Part shown: piece after piece, positions 36,425 to 48,170 of the stretch
Layout: every line of letters begins with the position of its first letter
Numbering within the stretch: the first letter of the stretch is position 1
Assembly: GCA_949825025.1 (NCBI GenBank)
Contig: OX463785.1
Span: 8,309,971-8,373,970, forward strand
Length of the DNA stretch: 64,000 nt
Direction: 5' to 3'
Source: Siphlonurus alternatus
Lineage: Eukaryota > Arthropoda > Insecta > Ephemeroptera > Siphlonuridae
Program-made: the position numbers and the translations under genes
The notes under the pieces: model-generated
Seen by the model: only the letters and a program-made list of their open reading frames with translations
Told to the model about the DNA's origin: nothing
The model's database searches: none

Positions 36425-37907
36425 AGCGCCGGCAAATACCCTAAGAGACTGCTGTACAGATTAACTTACGGTCAGTTTTCTTTAACTTGCAGAGCAATTT
36501 AATTTATTTATAAATTACAGTTTTTTTAAATTATAGAATTATTTTTTTTTAAATAGTTTATGTGACTATGCATAAATTAATGTAAAAATTTTTTAAAAAA
36601 ATTATTTTCAATTTGTAAATAATATATTTTATATAAAATAATTTTAAATTAAGATATGAACTAAATTTTGTCTAAAATTAGAAATTTAGCATTTGACTAT
36701 AAAATAGACGTATGATTCAAAACATGTATATTAATTCAATTGAATAATCAATAAGAATATAAGTTTTCTATAACTATTATGTTTTAATTAAATGTTTATT
36801 TTTGTAGTAAAAAGCCTATAGTGGTGTAGACTTAATCCTATTATTTTTATACTACCATTTCTTTTGTGTTTTTTGGTACACAGATGGGGGATTAAAGTAC
36901 CACAAATTATTCTTCCTTTCTCACCATAGTATTATAGCATAGCGTGCGTATATGCATACGCAGTACGCATGTTATATCGGAGTAGTAGTAGCAGCAGCAA
37001 AGCTATAAGATAATATGGCTACGTAGGGGCCTATAAACGAACAGAGTAGAGGAGAAGAGAGAAAGAAGTAATTGAGATAAAAAAAAAAACAGAAGTTGCT
37101 TTAAAATGAAAAGATATGCTTAGCATTGTTTTGGACAAATGTTATTACTTTAATCAGGTATTTTAATAAATATTTAGCATTGAAATGGTTGGATTGTTTT
37201 AAGTTATGATTTAGAAATCTCAGAACTTTTCAAATTGGCTTACAGTATAGTTATAATATGTAGTTATAATGCAAAAAGTATCAAATATTGTATTGAAATT
37301 TATAATTTCTTTAGTTGAAGTTAATTAAATATCTTGCAATTTGATTTTTTTAATTGAATGTAAAAGTCAAGAAACAGCTGTTACAAGAAGAATTTTTTTC
37401 TCTGTTTGTGGTTATTTTAAGAAACCTCCCGATTCAACAATCTCACAAATCAAAATGTCGATTTAAATCGACGCTTCAATGAAAATTTGGCAGAAAAAAT
37501 TAATGAATTCTTATGTTTGTGTATTGTAAATATCTTACTTGGTGTGTATATTTGCCAGAATATGTTTATATTTTTAAATATTGTAATAATTTTGTAAAAT
37601 GTATATGAAAAAATCTACACGTGTAAACTATAATATTAGATAAAAAGTAATAAAAATAGAAACTATATATATAATGTAATTATAATAACCATGTATATAA
37701 AGTTAATTTAATCACATGGTTAATTTAGATTTTAAATTAGTTAATTAATAATATAGTTGTTTTTTTTTCCTTTATTAAAATTTGCTTACTTACGTAAAGA
37801 CAACATAAGTAGGAAAACTTAAAAACTTTTCCACCGACTTAATAGGAAAAACGTGTTAACTGTAGCTTCAAATAGTACGTACACCTGATATTCATAATTA
37901 GAACAGA
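36425..37907. other. AT-rich non-coding stretch
   Basis: No gene recognised. A mixed patch at 36930-37040 (GCGTGCGTATATGCATACGC; GTAGTAGTAGCAGCAGC) and the short palindrome GTCGATTTAAATCGAC near 37457 are the only landmarks. Confidence 0.4.
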
Positions 37908-37911
37908 ACTA

Positions 37912-38078
37912 CACTCAAATTAACTTTAAGTTCCTGATAAAAGTACCCTGATGGGAATTCTTGCAATTTTTAATATTGGTATTTTGTAGAGTACTGACTT
38001 TTCATATAAGTTTAAAAACGTGACATAAATAGGAGGAAGGCAGGACTACTTCCGGTGGGAATATAAAATAAATTTGAC
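37912..38078. mobile_element. TA-1 element, eroded copy, first of four abutting elements
   Basis: The left end CTACACTCAAATTAACTTTAAGTTCC and right end CCGGTGGGAATATAAAATAAATTTGAC match the ends of the copy at 44276-44466. The final TG is replaced by the TTAA that starts the next element. The interior carries AAACGTGACATAAATAGG, with no palindrome. Confidence 0.7.
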
Positions 38079-38082
38079 TTAA

Positions 38083-38493
38083 GGGCATTGGGTGTAGCAC
38101 CGGTAGTTGGCAACACTGACGTATCTTCACCATGTTAATTTTTGATCATTGCTCCTCGGAGTAATTTTTATGCTAGAACCAAGCTGATTGCTGTAGTATC
38201 AAGATAATTAGTAGCACAAGTGCACAATTTGGCTAAATAAAGCCTGATTTAAAGAAAAGTATTTTTTAGTAATTTTTTAAATTTACATGCATTTTTCTAA
38301 AATATAAAAAAAAATACTTTTCTTTAAATCAGGCTTTATTTAGCCAAATTGTGCACTTGGGCTACTAATTATCTTGATACTACAGCAATCAGCTTAGCTC
38401 TAGCATAAAAATTACTCCGAGGAGCAATGATCAAAAATTAACATGGTGAAGATACGTCAGTGTTGCCAACTACCGGTGCTACACCCAATGCCC
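38083..38493. mobile_element. TT-2 foldback, 411 bp, TTAA on both sides
   Basis: TTAA (38079-38082), then GGGCATTGGGTGTAGCACCGG; mirrored at the right by CCGGTGCTACACCCAATGCCC and TTAA (38494-38497). The arms are about 185 bp and nearly identical. Pairs include TTGATCATTGCTCCTCGGAG / CTCCGAGGAGCAATGATCAA and AATAAAGCCTGATTTAAAG / CTTTAAATCAGGCTTTATT. The loop is about 40 bp of A/T. Confidence 0.92.
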
Positions 38494-38497
38494 TTAA

Positions 38498-38808
38498 GGT
38501 AGAGATAATTCGCGCAATGTTAATAAAAATCCCATTCATAAAAATTATGAAAAAAATTTAGAATGTTCTCCTCAACATACCTTATCAGTAGGTAAAATAT
38601 CAGGTTTACAAAAACGAGCTAGTTTTCGAGTTTCTAATTTTTAAAGTTGACTAATTTAACATGGATAAATGGAATGTCCATGTTAAATTAGTCAACTTTA
38701 AAAATTAAGAACTCGAAATCTAGCTCGTTTTTGTATATCAGATATTTTAGCTACTGATAAGGTATGTAAAGGAGAACATTCTAATTTTTTTCATAATTTT
38801 TATGAACC
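38498..38808. mobile_element. TT-3 foldback with shortened right end
   Basis: Begins at the shared TTAA with GGTAGAGATAATTCGCGC. The arms pair via AACGAGCTAGTTTTCGAG / CTCGAAATCTAGCTCG and AACATGGA..AATGTCCATGTT. The right arm stops at TTTTTATGAA, then CC and TTAA (38809-38812). About 35 bp present in the 10529 copy (TGGGATTTTT...TTATCTCTA) are missing. Confidence 0.88.
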
Positions 38809-38812
38809 TTAA

Positions 38813-39188
38813 GACTCAGCATCACCTTTGCGTATTTCCTATGCTTCCCCATGTTATTTTTGATGTCGCTTTTTTTCAGAAACTAATGATCGTACAACTT
38901 TGCTTGATATCTTGAAATAAATACTAATTGGTATGCACCAACGCTTTCACTTTTTTATTTCTAATCAAATTAAATTTTAATTGCAGCTTTAAATTTTTTT
39001 AATTTTTTACTCTCAAAATTAAATCTGCAATTAAAATTCAAATTGATTAGAAAAAAAAATAGAACGTTGGTGCATAGCTAATGAACTAGTGTTTATTTTA
39101 AGGTATCAAGCAAAGTTGTACGTTTATTAGTTTCTGAAAAAAGTGATATCAATAATAACATGGGGAAGCATAGGAAATACGCAAAGGT
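38813..39188. mobile_element. TT-4 foldback, about 376 bp
   Basis: The left end after TTAA is GACTCAGCATCACCTTTGCG. From ACCTTTGCGTATTTCCTATG onwards it is mirrored by CATAGGAAATACGCAAAGGT at the right. Inner pairs are ATGATCGTACAACTTTGCTTG / CAAGCAAAGTTGTACG and AATTGGTATGCACCAACG / CGTTGGTGCATAGC. The last 12 bp of the right end do not match and no right TTAA is seen, so that boundary is eroded. Confidence 0.82.
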
Positions 39189-40802
39189 CGTAAAGGAAGT
39201 TTTTCATCGGCACTGCAATGTGTTCAGGATTTAGATTCGTTTAAAAAAGAGAGCTTGTTTTTGTATATTTCAGCTATTTAGAATAATAAATGCTAATAAT
39301 TACACAAATTATGGATATATTGAACAAGTACATAATTGTTTTATACACACTTTTATACATTAGTCATATTTGTAAATTATATTTATTTTAGCACATTACA
39401 TATTAGCTTATTTAGCTAATATATTATATTTATTTAAATTTAGATTAGTAAATAAGTAAATAAATAAATAAGTTCATCTATCTTTTATGTTATATCAGTT
39501 TAAATGAACTCAATTTCATTGTGAATTGAACTAGTAAAATAAACAGTACGTTGAATAAATTCCATCCAGGTCATATAAACGATGCTCAATGGCAGGAAAA
39601 AGGTTAAATAATATAAAATTCTAACATATTAAGTCATTTCCTAAATATTAAAATAAACTGAAATAAAAAAATGAATAATTTCACAATTTTTTATCATCAT
39701 AAGTATATAGGAAGCCACCCTCCTACTGTTTTTTTTTATCCTATCTATATAACATTGAGAACCCAACCACCCACCTCCTTCTTTTCTCTTTCTTTCAAGC
39801 AACACGCAAACTTATTCAGATCAGACTTCTGTATATAGCAGACGACTGAGTTTTAGATAATCCATAATGCATAAGCTTAACAGCTGCAACGACTAGCCCG
39901 CCTTCCTCTCTGCGTGTTTAACTTACATTAAAATACCGACCTAACTTACGTTTTATCAAATAAAATATATATTAAAAAAATAATAATAATGACTATTGTA
40001 AAATAATAATATTATTTATAGTACTATAATTTTTTATTTTTGTAAATAGATAAACAAGAATATCAAGTTGACAATAAAACATGATAAATTTTATTAATAA
40101 AAAAGGGTAAATTTATTAGAAAAGGGCGTGTGTTGTATAATTTTTTTATAAGGATTAGAGTATGTTTAATAAATAATAATAAATTATTTTTATATTTAAA
40201 TTGTTTTATCAAAAATTTTTGACGTAATCTCTTTTAAAGTTTAAGTGCTTGTCTTAACTTTTTAATTTATTGTTTGGTAAGAAATTACTTGTTACCTTCT
40301 TGCAACATGTAGGTAATTATTATAATATGTATATATTAACTTCAAAATTCCGTAACTCAGTAATAGTAAGCAAAATAAACCTCTTCAACGCATGTGCTGT
40401 ACGTAGTATGTTATAAATATTTATAAAAATATTGCGTATACTTTGAGATATATGTTCTTCTTGGAAAAACTGTCTTTCAATCTCTTGTTTCTGACTTGTT
40501 ATTTATGTACCAATGAAGGAATGAAAAATAATAAAATAGTTGAACAATTATCTTACATGAGAAAATGCTGCATTGGGAGTTATAGCTAAAAGACAAAAAT
40601 AAGTACAAATTTATTTATTTCTTCCACCAATACAGAGTACAATTAAAAAGAAAACGGTGAAAATAGGATATTTTACAAGGCATTATTGAGCACCAATACA
40701 CATAAAATGGTAAAATATTTGGATTTCATTGAAGAAAATGTACAGTTATCACTCCTACAAATTAGAATATAGCTTAAAAATTATAAAAGACAAAAGTTAC
40801 TT
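39189..40802. other. AT-rich non-coding stretch
   Basis: No gene recognised. Short (AAAT)n at about 39450-39471. A mixed, pyrimidine-rich patch at 39715-39930. Confidence 0.4.
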
Positions 40803-40943
40803 GGCGCAATTCACGAAGTAGTTAGCCAGAGTTCTAACCATGTTTAAATAGGTGGTTTAACACGTAAAACAGGTATAGTTAAACGTGGTTAAGCTAAATG
40901 TGGTTAAGTAGAAACCTGACTAACTGCTTCGTGAATCGCACCC
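40803..40943. mobile_element. FB-1 foldback MITE
   Basis: GGCGCAATTCACGAAGTAGTTAGCC is mirrored by GACTAACTGCTTCGTGAATCGCACCC. The interior retains AACACGTAAAACAGGTATAG, the same half-loop as at 5309 and 29211. The left arm is shortened relative to the 30871 copy. Confidence 0.85.
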
Positions 40944-40949
40944 ATTGAA

Positions 40950-41078
40950 GGCTATTCACGAAGGGGATTATCCAGGTTTCTTAGTAACAATATTTATTGC
41001 CATTGTATTAGGCTGGCTTCAGGGCTGTTAGTGTGAAATCTGGATAATATCTGGGAACTTGTTCGTAACTCAGCCACC
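40950..41078. mobile_element. FB-2 foldback, both ends present
   Basis: CTATTCACGAAGGGGATTATCCAGG at the left and CTGGATAATATCTGGGAACTTGTTCGTAACTC at the right. The centre has ATTGCCATTGTATTAGGCTGG. It follows the FB-1 copy by 6 bp, as at 4783-5006. Confidence 0.65.
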
Positions 41079-41107
41079 AATAGTACCAGATTTGAACTTA
41101 ATTTTAT

Positions 41108-41255
41108 GAATATTGTATGTATTGATAAGGGCCAGATTGTTTTAATGTGTTATTTATTAAGTATGGACGTACAATGCAACATATGATTGATGAAAATTAT
41201 TGACGTGCTTATATTGTTGTATGCAATCGAAAGGCAATATAAGATTATGAATTAT
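41108..41255 (+). mobile_element. LINE 3'-end fragment, tail copy 2
   Basis: Matches 4271-4449 except for one deletion of about 22 bp and a few substitutions. It ends GGCAATATAAGATTATGAATTATT, so the AATAAA of copy 1 is AATATA here. The element body is absent. Confidence 0.6.
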
Positions 41256-42811
41256 TGTAAATTTTGGTCCTAAATCATTTCTAACTTATAATATATTATA
41301 ATCAAATTCTTTTGTGGATAAAAATAAATACAAAAATTACATACTTTATGATCATTTAATAAAAAAATAAAATAAATAATATTCCTTCAAAATAATGCAG
41401 TATTTCATAAAAAATTTAAATTAATTAAAATTAGTTTTTATTTAATTTTAATTCTCACCCACATATAGTTAATAATTGTAGTACCCATGCTGATCGGGAA
41501 TTTACACTTGAATTATTTAATGCAATGATATAAAATAAATATAGAATTGAATCACGCAATTTTTTCACAAGATTAAATCTACTGTAAGCAAAATAAAATC
41601 AGATAAGAATATATACGCTACCCCTACTGTATATCATAAATATTTAATATATTTGTTTCTATATTTATTAACCATAGGTGGTATTCAAAAATAAGTAAAC
41701 ATCATAAATCATAATTTATCAAACATGATTTGGACAAACGATTATTTTTGACTATACATGAGTAACAGCTGCTTTTGAAAGTTTTGACTGACGGTTTTGC
41801 GTTCACTATAATCGCTATACTACTTTTCATTCGTTTTGTTTTCCTATGTGTTTGAGTTTACTTTTTTTTTACCAATTCATTTGTTGCAACCAAAATGATA
41901 TTTATCAAATGCAGTACACGCTGAAATTTCCTCTACATATTGAGTTTTGATAGGCACCAATGAATAAAAATTTATCTTGTCATTTTTGTGACGCGATTCA
42001 TGACGTACAATAAACAATATTTACTGTCGTTGTATATGAGGTATGAAAGATTACACTAGTAATGAATACATATTTACTTCCTATCTTTTATTTTCATATT
42101 TACTTCTATATTGTATGTTTCGATGCTTGCTACAAGAACAACACGGGAGTTGCATTATAATACAGAGGTATATATTTAGATATACTATTAATAGAGAAGA
42201 TTTTTAATTAATTTTTGTTTTTTAACTATGGATTTTCATAGAAATTATCTTTAAATTTTAATTAAAAAAGTAGAAAGTTAATATAGATATTGAGCTACGT
42301 GATTCCTTGATAAATTAGCAATAAAACTGATACAATTATTAAATTGAAGTTCATTAAAGTTAGTATTTTTTATTATTTGATTACTTTCATGAAAGTCTAA
42401 GATGCTACTTGTGGAGAATTTTGGTCAATGTAAATGCAATTTTAAATGAAAAATTGAAAAATAAAGAAGAAAAAAAAAAAGTAAAATTATAGTAGTTTAC
42501 GCTTGTTAACTAAACCTCACAACAATCAACCATATACTTTTCTTCTTTTTGAGGTATACAATCTATATATTACAAATATACAGATGCAAATTAATATGAT
42601 TCTTATTATAGGTAGTACGTAAATATTTAAATATTATAATTATTTTTTACTTTCAACAAAACTCTGTTGTAGCTAGGTTACTGTTCAAAAGTTATAATAC
42701 AAAATGTAGCTTTTCGGCTCTTCGCGGAACTAGCCTATACAATGGTATGGTTTTTGTTGGTCCTTTCCAAACAAGGACGCCCATGTTCTATAACATTTTT
42801 ATAATTAGGAC
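41256..42811. other. AT-rich non-coding stretch
   Basis: No gene recognised. 42700-42790 is mixed (GTAGCTTTTCGGCTCTTCGCGG; AACAAGGACGCCC) and borders the large inverted repeat. Confidence 0.4.
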
Positions 42812-43297
42812 ATCTTCTTTGTAACGCGAAGTAGCTGCAGAACTCCCCAATTATATTTATTTGTTGATAATGCAACGTTCCAGCTTATTTGAGCATATTT
42901 ATGTTTGTAAATCTTAAAGAGGGGCATTCACAAAGTCTTAAGGCCACATTTAGGGCTCGATAATTTAAGACCAGAAATTTTGGGTCTAAAAAGCATGCCT
43001 AAAATCGGGCTTTAAATTATCGAGCCCTAAATGTGGCCTTAGGGCTTTGTGAATGCCCCTTAAAATGAAAAATATTTAAATAAATTTATAAAGATTTTTA
43101 CTACAAATATTTTTCTATTTTTCTTATTTTACAAATATTGTTATTTTTTGTCAGAAAAGTCAAATAGCATTTTCTACGCCACAACAGAGTGATGATAAAT
43201 ATCTTGGTAAATAGTCCTCCTTCATGTTAACAAGCCACCATCAGGCCTAGGAATTCAACCTTGCCACTCGAAGGAGCATTTAATTATGTTAGGCAGG
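42812..43297 (+). repeat. Left arm of large inverted repeat
   Basis: From ATCTTCTTTGTAACGCGAAG to TAATTATGTTAGGCAGG. It is the reverse complement of 45506-45965 at high identity, except that this arm contains a 142-bp foldback at 42918-43059 that the other arm lacks. Without the foldback the arm is about 340 bp. Confidence 0.92.
42918..43059. mobile_element. TT-6 foldback, TTAA duplication proven by empty site
   Basis: TTAA flanks both ends (42914-42917, 43060-43063). Ends AGAGGGGCATTCACAAAG and CTTTGTGAATGCCCC; the arms continue GGCCACATTTAGGGCTCGATAATTTAA / TTAAATTATCGAGCCCTAAATGTGGCC. The loop is about 35 bp. In the opposite arm of the large inverted repeat the same place reads ATCTTAAAATG with a single TTAA (45730-45733, complement), so the insertion and its TTAA duplication are directly visible. 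Confidence 0.95.
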
Positions 43298-44273
43298 TTG
43301 CCAAGAATAAATATAAATAAAGTTTGAAAATATGATGATAATATTATGAATTCTAAAATATCGTAAAATTATAATTTATTGAACGAGCGTGAAGTAATTA
43401 TTAAACTATATGTGTAAATTTGCTTATATTAGTAATTTGAATATCTACATCATATATAATATGTCAAAATTAAATAGGAACAGACTATATAATTATAATA
43501 TACATTTAGAAACTTTTAAGTCAGGAATTAAAACATCCAAAAATACAATAAAGGTCATCACTTTGTATACCTAACCCTACCATTAACAGGGGGAGGGAGG
43601 GGGGAGGGTTAAAATCGACCACCAACTCATTTAAAGCAGAGAAAAATGTTAGAGAATACTCCAAAAAAATCTGAAAAAAAGTGTAATCCTAAATCAACCA
43701 GTAATGTATAAAAAATTATTGAGAAAAAAAAAAAATAAGGGATTTAAATCGTTTGAACCCCCTGGTATAGGAGAAACAAAAAGTCCTTGTTAATCAAAAC
43801 ATAGGATATACAAAATTAATCGAATTTTCAGAGATATAAATATCATATCTCACTGTATTTATTAAATTCTTGCTGCCATTTTTTTCTTTAATCAAAATGT
43901 TTATGAAATTCAGACACATTAAAAAAATATTGATCAGAATTTGACCATTATTTACATATATACATATATCAAATGGTAAAAAATGCTCTGAAAATGTTTT
44001 TCATAATAATTATAGTCCTCAGATTTTACGCTCCTATTACATTTGAAAAATTTGAACTTATACTTAACAAATTTAAACTTACCCTGTAAACGTCTTTTTA
44101 CCTACAGACATCTAATTTAATCCTTTTTTAGAATGCGAATACAATGCAAGAGACGTAATTTCATACTCAATAAAACGTAATCTCTTATTTATTTTATTCA
44201 TCTGAAAATTATACATCAGAGAATGAATTTCAAACACAAAATGACGAAGAGAGACTAAAATATGACAACTATC
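43298..44273. other. Spacer of the large inverted repeat, AT-rich part
   Basis: No gene recognised. A G-rich patch lies at 43590-43610. The 95-codon minus-strand frame at 44112-44399 ends inside the TA-1 element and is not considered a gene. Confidence 0.4.
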
Positions 44274-44275
44274 TA

Positions 44276-44466
44276 CAGTCAAATTAATTTTATATTCCCG
44301 CCAGAAGTATCCGGAAATAAAAGTTCTCTGACCTTTCAATTCCTGTTTGAATTTTAAAGCTTTGTAGAGAGGTTTAAAAACGAGTTTGCAAATTTTCAAA
44401 CCTCAGACAGGAACCAAGGTGAGAAACTTCTCACTTCTGGGCGGGAATATAAAATAAATTTGACTG
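44276..44466. mobile_element. TA-1 element, 191 bp, TA duplication
   Basis: TA, then CAGTCAAATTAATTTTATATTCCCGCC; mirrored by GGCGGGAATATAAAATAAATTTGACTG and TA. The terminal repeats are about 28 bp. Inner CAGAAGTATCC / AACTTCTCACTTCTG and TTGAATTTTAAAGC follow. TA target duplication and a CAGT start are usual for Tc1/mariner-type derivatives. No transposase is present. Confidence 0.85.
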
Positions 44467-45186
44467 TATATATGCTTTCTTTGTAAATGCAACCAAATTT
44501 ATAGACTTATCATCTAAATATTCTATAATACAAAAAAAATCGCTTTTAAATTGCATTGATGTAAAATTTAAATTTATTCATTTATAATATTATTGACAAA
44601 CATAAAAATGCACTTTCATTTGATGTCAATCAGAAGTAATCAGCATTTTCCATGATACGTACCTTGACATTGTTACAATAGAACTGAGCCAGACTGATAG
44701 ATGGCCTAGAGGGGGTTGTTGCAGCCAAGGGATGATCGGGTAAGAGGGGTGGAAAGTGGTTGATGGCACATATCTACCCCTGGTGGTTCAATACTATACC
44801 CTTCAACAATATACAGCTACAAAGTAAAACCCCTCTTTGCTATAACTGTCTCCACACTCCAATAAAAGAATAACTACTAGAGCCTAAATAAAAATATATA
44901 ACAATGTATTAAAGATATTTATTTTTATAAATTTAATTAAATAGATTAAACTATATTTTATATTTCTATATAATGTAAAAAATAAAAAGAATATAATTTC
45001 AATTGTTTTTTTAACAATAATTATTATTTATTTTTAAAATTTAAAACAAACATAATTATTATAAATTGTTTTTGATTGTAAATATATATTTCAAACACGG
45101 ATTTAAAAATTATATTTTAATTTTATATTAAATATTATAAATATTGCAATTATGTAACGATCTCGTTTAAGGTGGAATTACGCTAC

Positions 45187-45493
45187 TAGAAGATAACGTT
45201 GAAAAAAGTCCATTTTTTTTCTTCAAATAAACTTTCTTTTCTCTCAACCGCCGTAGCTGTGGCGTGGCGCAGGGGTATGCACGCCTGCCTGGCATGCAGG
45301 CGTGAGTGGGTTCGAATCCGAGTAAGGCCTTTTTTTTACTGATTTTTTTTTTACTTAATTGGATTTTTGTATTGGATCCCCTTCCACGTTTCGCTTTCCG
45401 GTCCCTGATTAAAAGCCCCCCTTACGTTTCGCTTTCCGGTTTCATCTGATTAAAAAGTTTGGTTGGATGGACTTTTTTCAACTTTATCTTCTA
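45187..45493. mobile_element. 307-bp TIR element carrying a tRNA-like segment
   Basis: TAGAAGATAACGTTGAAAAAAGTCCA at the left and TGGACTTTTTTCAACTTTATCTTCTA at the right form a 26-bp inverted pair with about one indel. Between them are a tRNA-like stretch (45253-45328), T-runs and a duplicated segment (ACGTTTCGCTTTCCGGT followed by CTGATTAAAA at 45386 and 45424). The element ends 12 bp before the right arm of the large inverted repeat. Confidence 0.75.
45253..45328 (+). tRNA. tRNA-like sequence (Ala GGC-like), probably SINE-type or pseudo-tRNA
   Basis: An A-box-like TGGCGCAGGGGTATGCACG and a perfect B-box GGTTCGAATCC are spaced as in a tRNA. Between them a clean anticodon stem CCTGC / GCAGG encloses the loop CTGGCAT, giving anticodon GGC (Ala) in standard positions. 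The T stem pairs only partly, and the acceptor strands (upstream TGTGGCG, downstream AGTAAGGCC) do not pair. It is therefore not a credible functional tRNA. A Pol III-competent tRNA-derived repeat is more likely. A T-run follows, which could stop Pol III. Confidence 0.5.
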
Positions 45494-45505
45494 GGGGTCA
45501 GATAT

Positions 45506-45965
<460 letters not shown>

Positions 45966-46017
45966 AGTGCCGCAAGAGTGCCAAGAGTAAATTATTTTAA
46001 AAGTGTTGTATGATAGT

Positions 46018-46079
46018 GAACTGAAAAGTGAAAACGGCAATAATTGGAAACTGAAAAGTGAAAACGGCAATAATTGGAA
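46018..46079. repeat. Tandem duplication of about 30 bp
   Basis: AACTGAAAAGTGAAAACGGC followed by AATAATTGG occurs twice consecutively, just outside the right arm of the large inverted repeat. Confidence 0.85.
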
Positions 46080-46264
46080 TTTCAATATTAAATTTAATTT
46101 CTGTTTGAACCTCCCTGCTAATATTGTAATAATTAAATAGTATGCATTATATTCTCTTCAAATATTGATAATTAAATTTTTTTAAAATAAACTATAATTG
46201 TTAATTGCAAAATAGAACACCTCGTGAAAGCTATCCAATTTTTATATTTAATTTGATCTTATTG

Positions 46265-46520
46265 TATTGCATGCACGCCTTTTGTTTCTTTCCCCCCTCC
46301 CCCTCATTTGTTCCACGCGGGCGAGGGGAGGTTGAATGAGTCAGCTGGGGAGATGCCATGCACCGCTGGTCTGTATAAAATGTAAGGTAGGATGGACCGT
46401 GGTTGATCAAAGTGTTAAAGGATATATTTGTATAGTTATCACCAGTAAAATTTTCTCTTGCTAGCAGATGGCGTCAATACATTGTTCTAACAAAATGTCC
46501 ATTAGACGGTCAAGACTGAA
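46265..46520. promoter_or_regulatory. Possible regulatory island upstream of the CELF exon
   Basis: A GC-rich patch about 2.3 kb upstream of the CELF exon. It has CCCCCCTCCCCCTC, CACGCGGGCGAGGGG, an AP-1/MARE-like TGAGTCAGC (46338) and, about 30 bp on, GTCTGTATAAAATG, a plausible TATA box on the plus strand. It then has GCAGATGGCGTCAATAC. No transcript evidence exists, so promoter, enhancer or neither are all possible. Confidence 0.3.
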
Positions 46521-48170
46521 CATTTTACTTTCAACTCCATGAAATTTCTCTCACACTACACGACATTTGAGAACGGATTTAAATATGTTTAGCATATATT
46601 TGGATAATTAAATGACAATATCTTTTACCCATTTTTTGTTTGTTTGTTTTTTTGTTTTTTGTTTTTTGCTTTTGACTCTGTAAGTATGTGTGATGCAGTA
46701 TTGTATATAAAGATTTATTCATTCCACAACTAATAAAATTATTTTATTTTTAGTACATAAAATACTTAAATTTTCAAACCGGAATAAAAATATTTTTTTA
46801 ATAAGTATTATTTTAATTAATTATTTATTTATAATTTATTACAACATTAACAAAGTTCAAAAACGTTATAATTTAAATTTTAAAATAAAAATAATAAAAT
46901 TTTATTAAATAAATACATTTTTAATTATAAATTAAAGAAATCTGCCTCTCGATTTAGCTATAATTCAGCGTTTTCCATGATTATGCCTTTTTGAAAATAA
47001 TATTTGATAATAATTAGAAACTTGTGATAATATGAATTAAGAGATGGAACATTAATTAAATGGAACAAGTGCCTAAGACATGTTTCATAAAATCATATTT
47101 TAAATGATAAGAATAGACTATTTTCCTCGTAAAAATTGATTACAAAATCTGGCTGTTGTATTAAGTCCAGTTGTAATATACAAAGTATATGGAGTGACAG
47201 ATTCATTCTTAAAGTTTAATTATGATACTATATACTGTGAGTGTTGTATGATATTTAATACGTTGTTATAAGTGACTTTATGGCTGCATGCCAAACATTA
47301 TGTCGTACACATTATATGGCAGGTGTATTATTATTATGTAGAGCTACGTTGTTATTTTTATGCTGCTGTATAAAAATGTTTGTAAGAGTGACACTTAAAA
47401 ATGTGTCACTTAACACAAGTTCACATATTTTATTAATAAGTATCGCATCTTTTATTAGAAATATACAAATATGATTTTTAGATATATTTGAAAATAATAA
47501 AAATGGTTAAATTTAAGAGTCTTATTTTCAGATTCAGATTCAGTCTTACAGCTTTTTGCCCCTGCAGTGTAAAAATATATGCAACTCTTTAAGCATATCT
47601 AAAAAGCGGGTTAAAAGGATCGCAGGCGCAATTGAAATTACAGTCTCGAAAAATTAAAAATATCAGGCTTTTTTTCCAGTTTTTTTTATTGTTTAATTTA
47701 TTATACAAATCAACTAAGATTATAACACTAAATAACCTTAATTTAATATTGTTATTTTTAATTTGCAAAGCAATACTGTTGGTATACTGTATTATTTGAT
47801 ATAAAATATATTTTCCTTCATCTAAATATATTAAAATAATAAGATATACCCTTCAATCATCAGTTTTATATACTTGTTTTGCATATAAGACAGGCTGTTT
47901 TGAAAATACAGCATCAGTAAGATTTTAACACTGAAATTAGTATACCAACATTATAAGCCTACATGATGTAACAATGCATATTCTGCGTCGTATATTCTCA
48001 GGCTATGTTCCATGCATAATAAGTTGGCACTTCTATCTTACGTAAGACGTAGTATCATACTGCGCATGTCAATAATAAAGTCGTTTTCATATATATAAAA
48101 CGTGTAATATTAAACCTTATAGCTTACAAAAGATATATAAAACATACATTAACCTAATCTATAATATATA
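46521..48170. other. AT-rich non-coding stretch
   Basis: Nothing recognised. Short direct repeats of GTTTGTTTGTTTTTTTG at about 46638. Confidence 0.4.
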
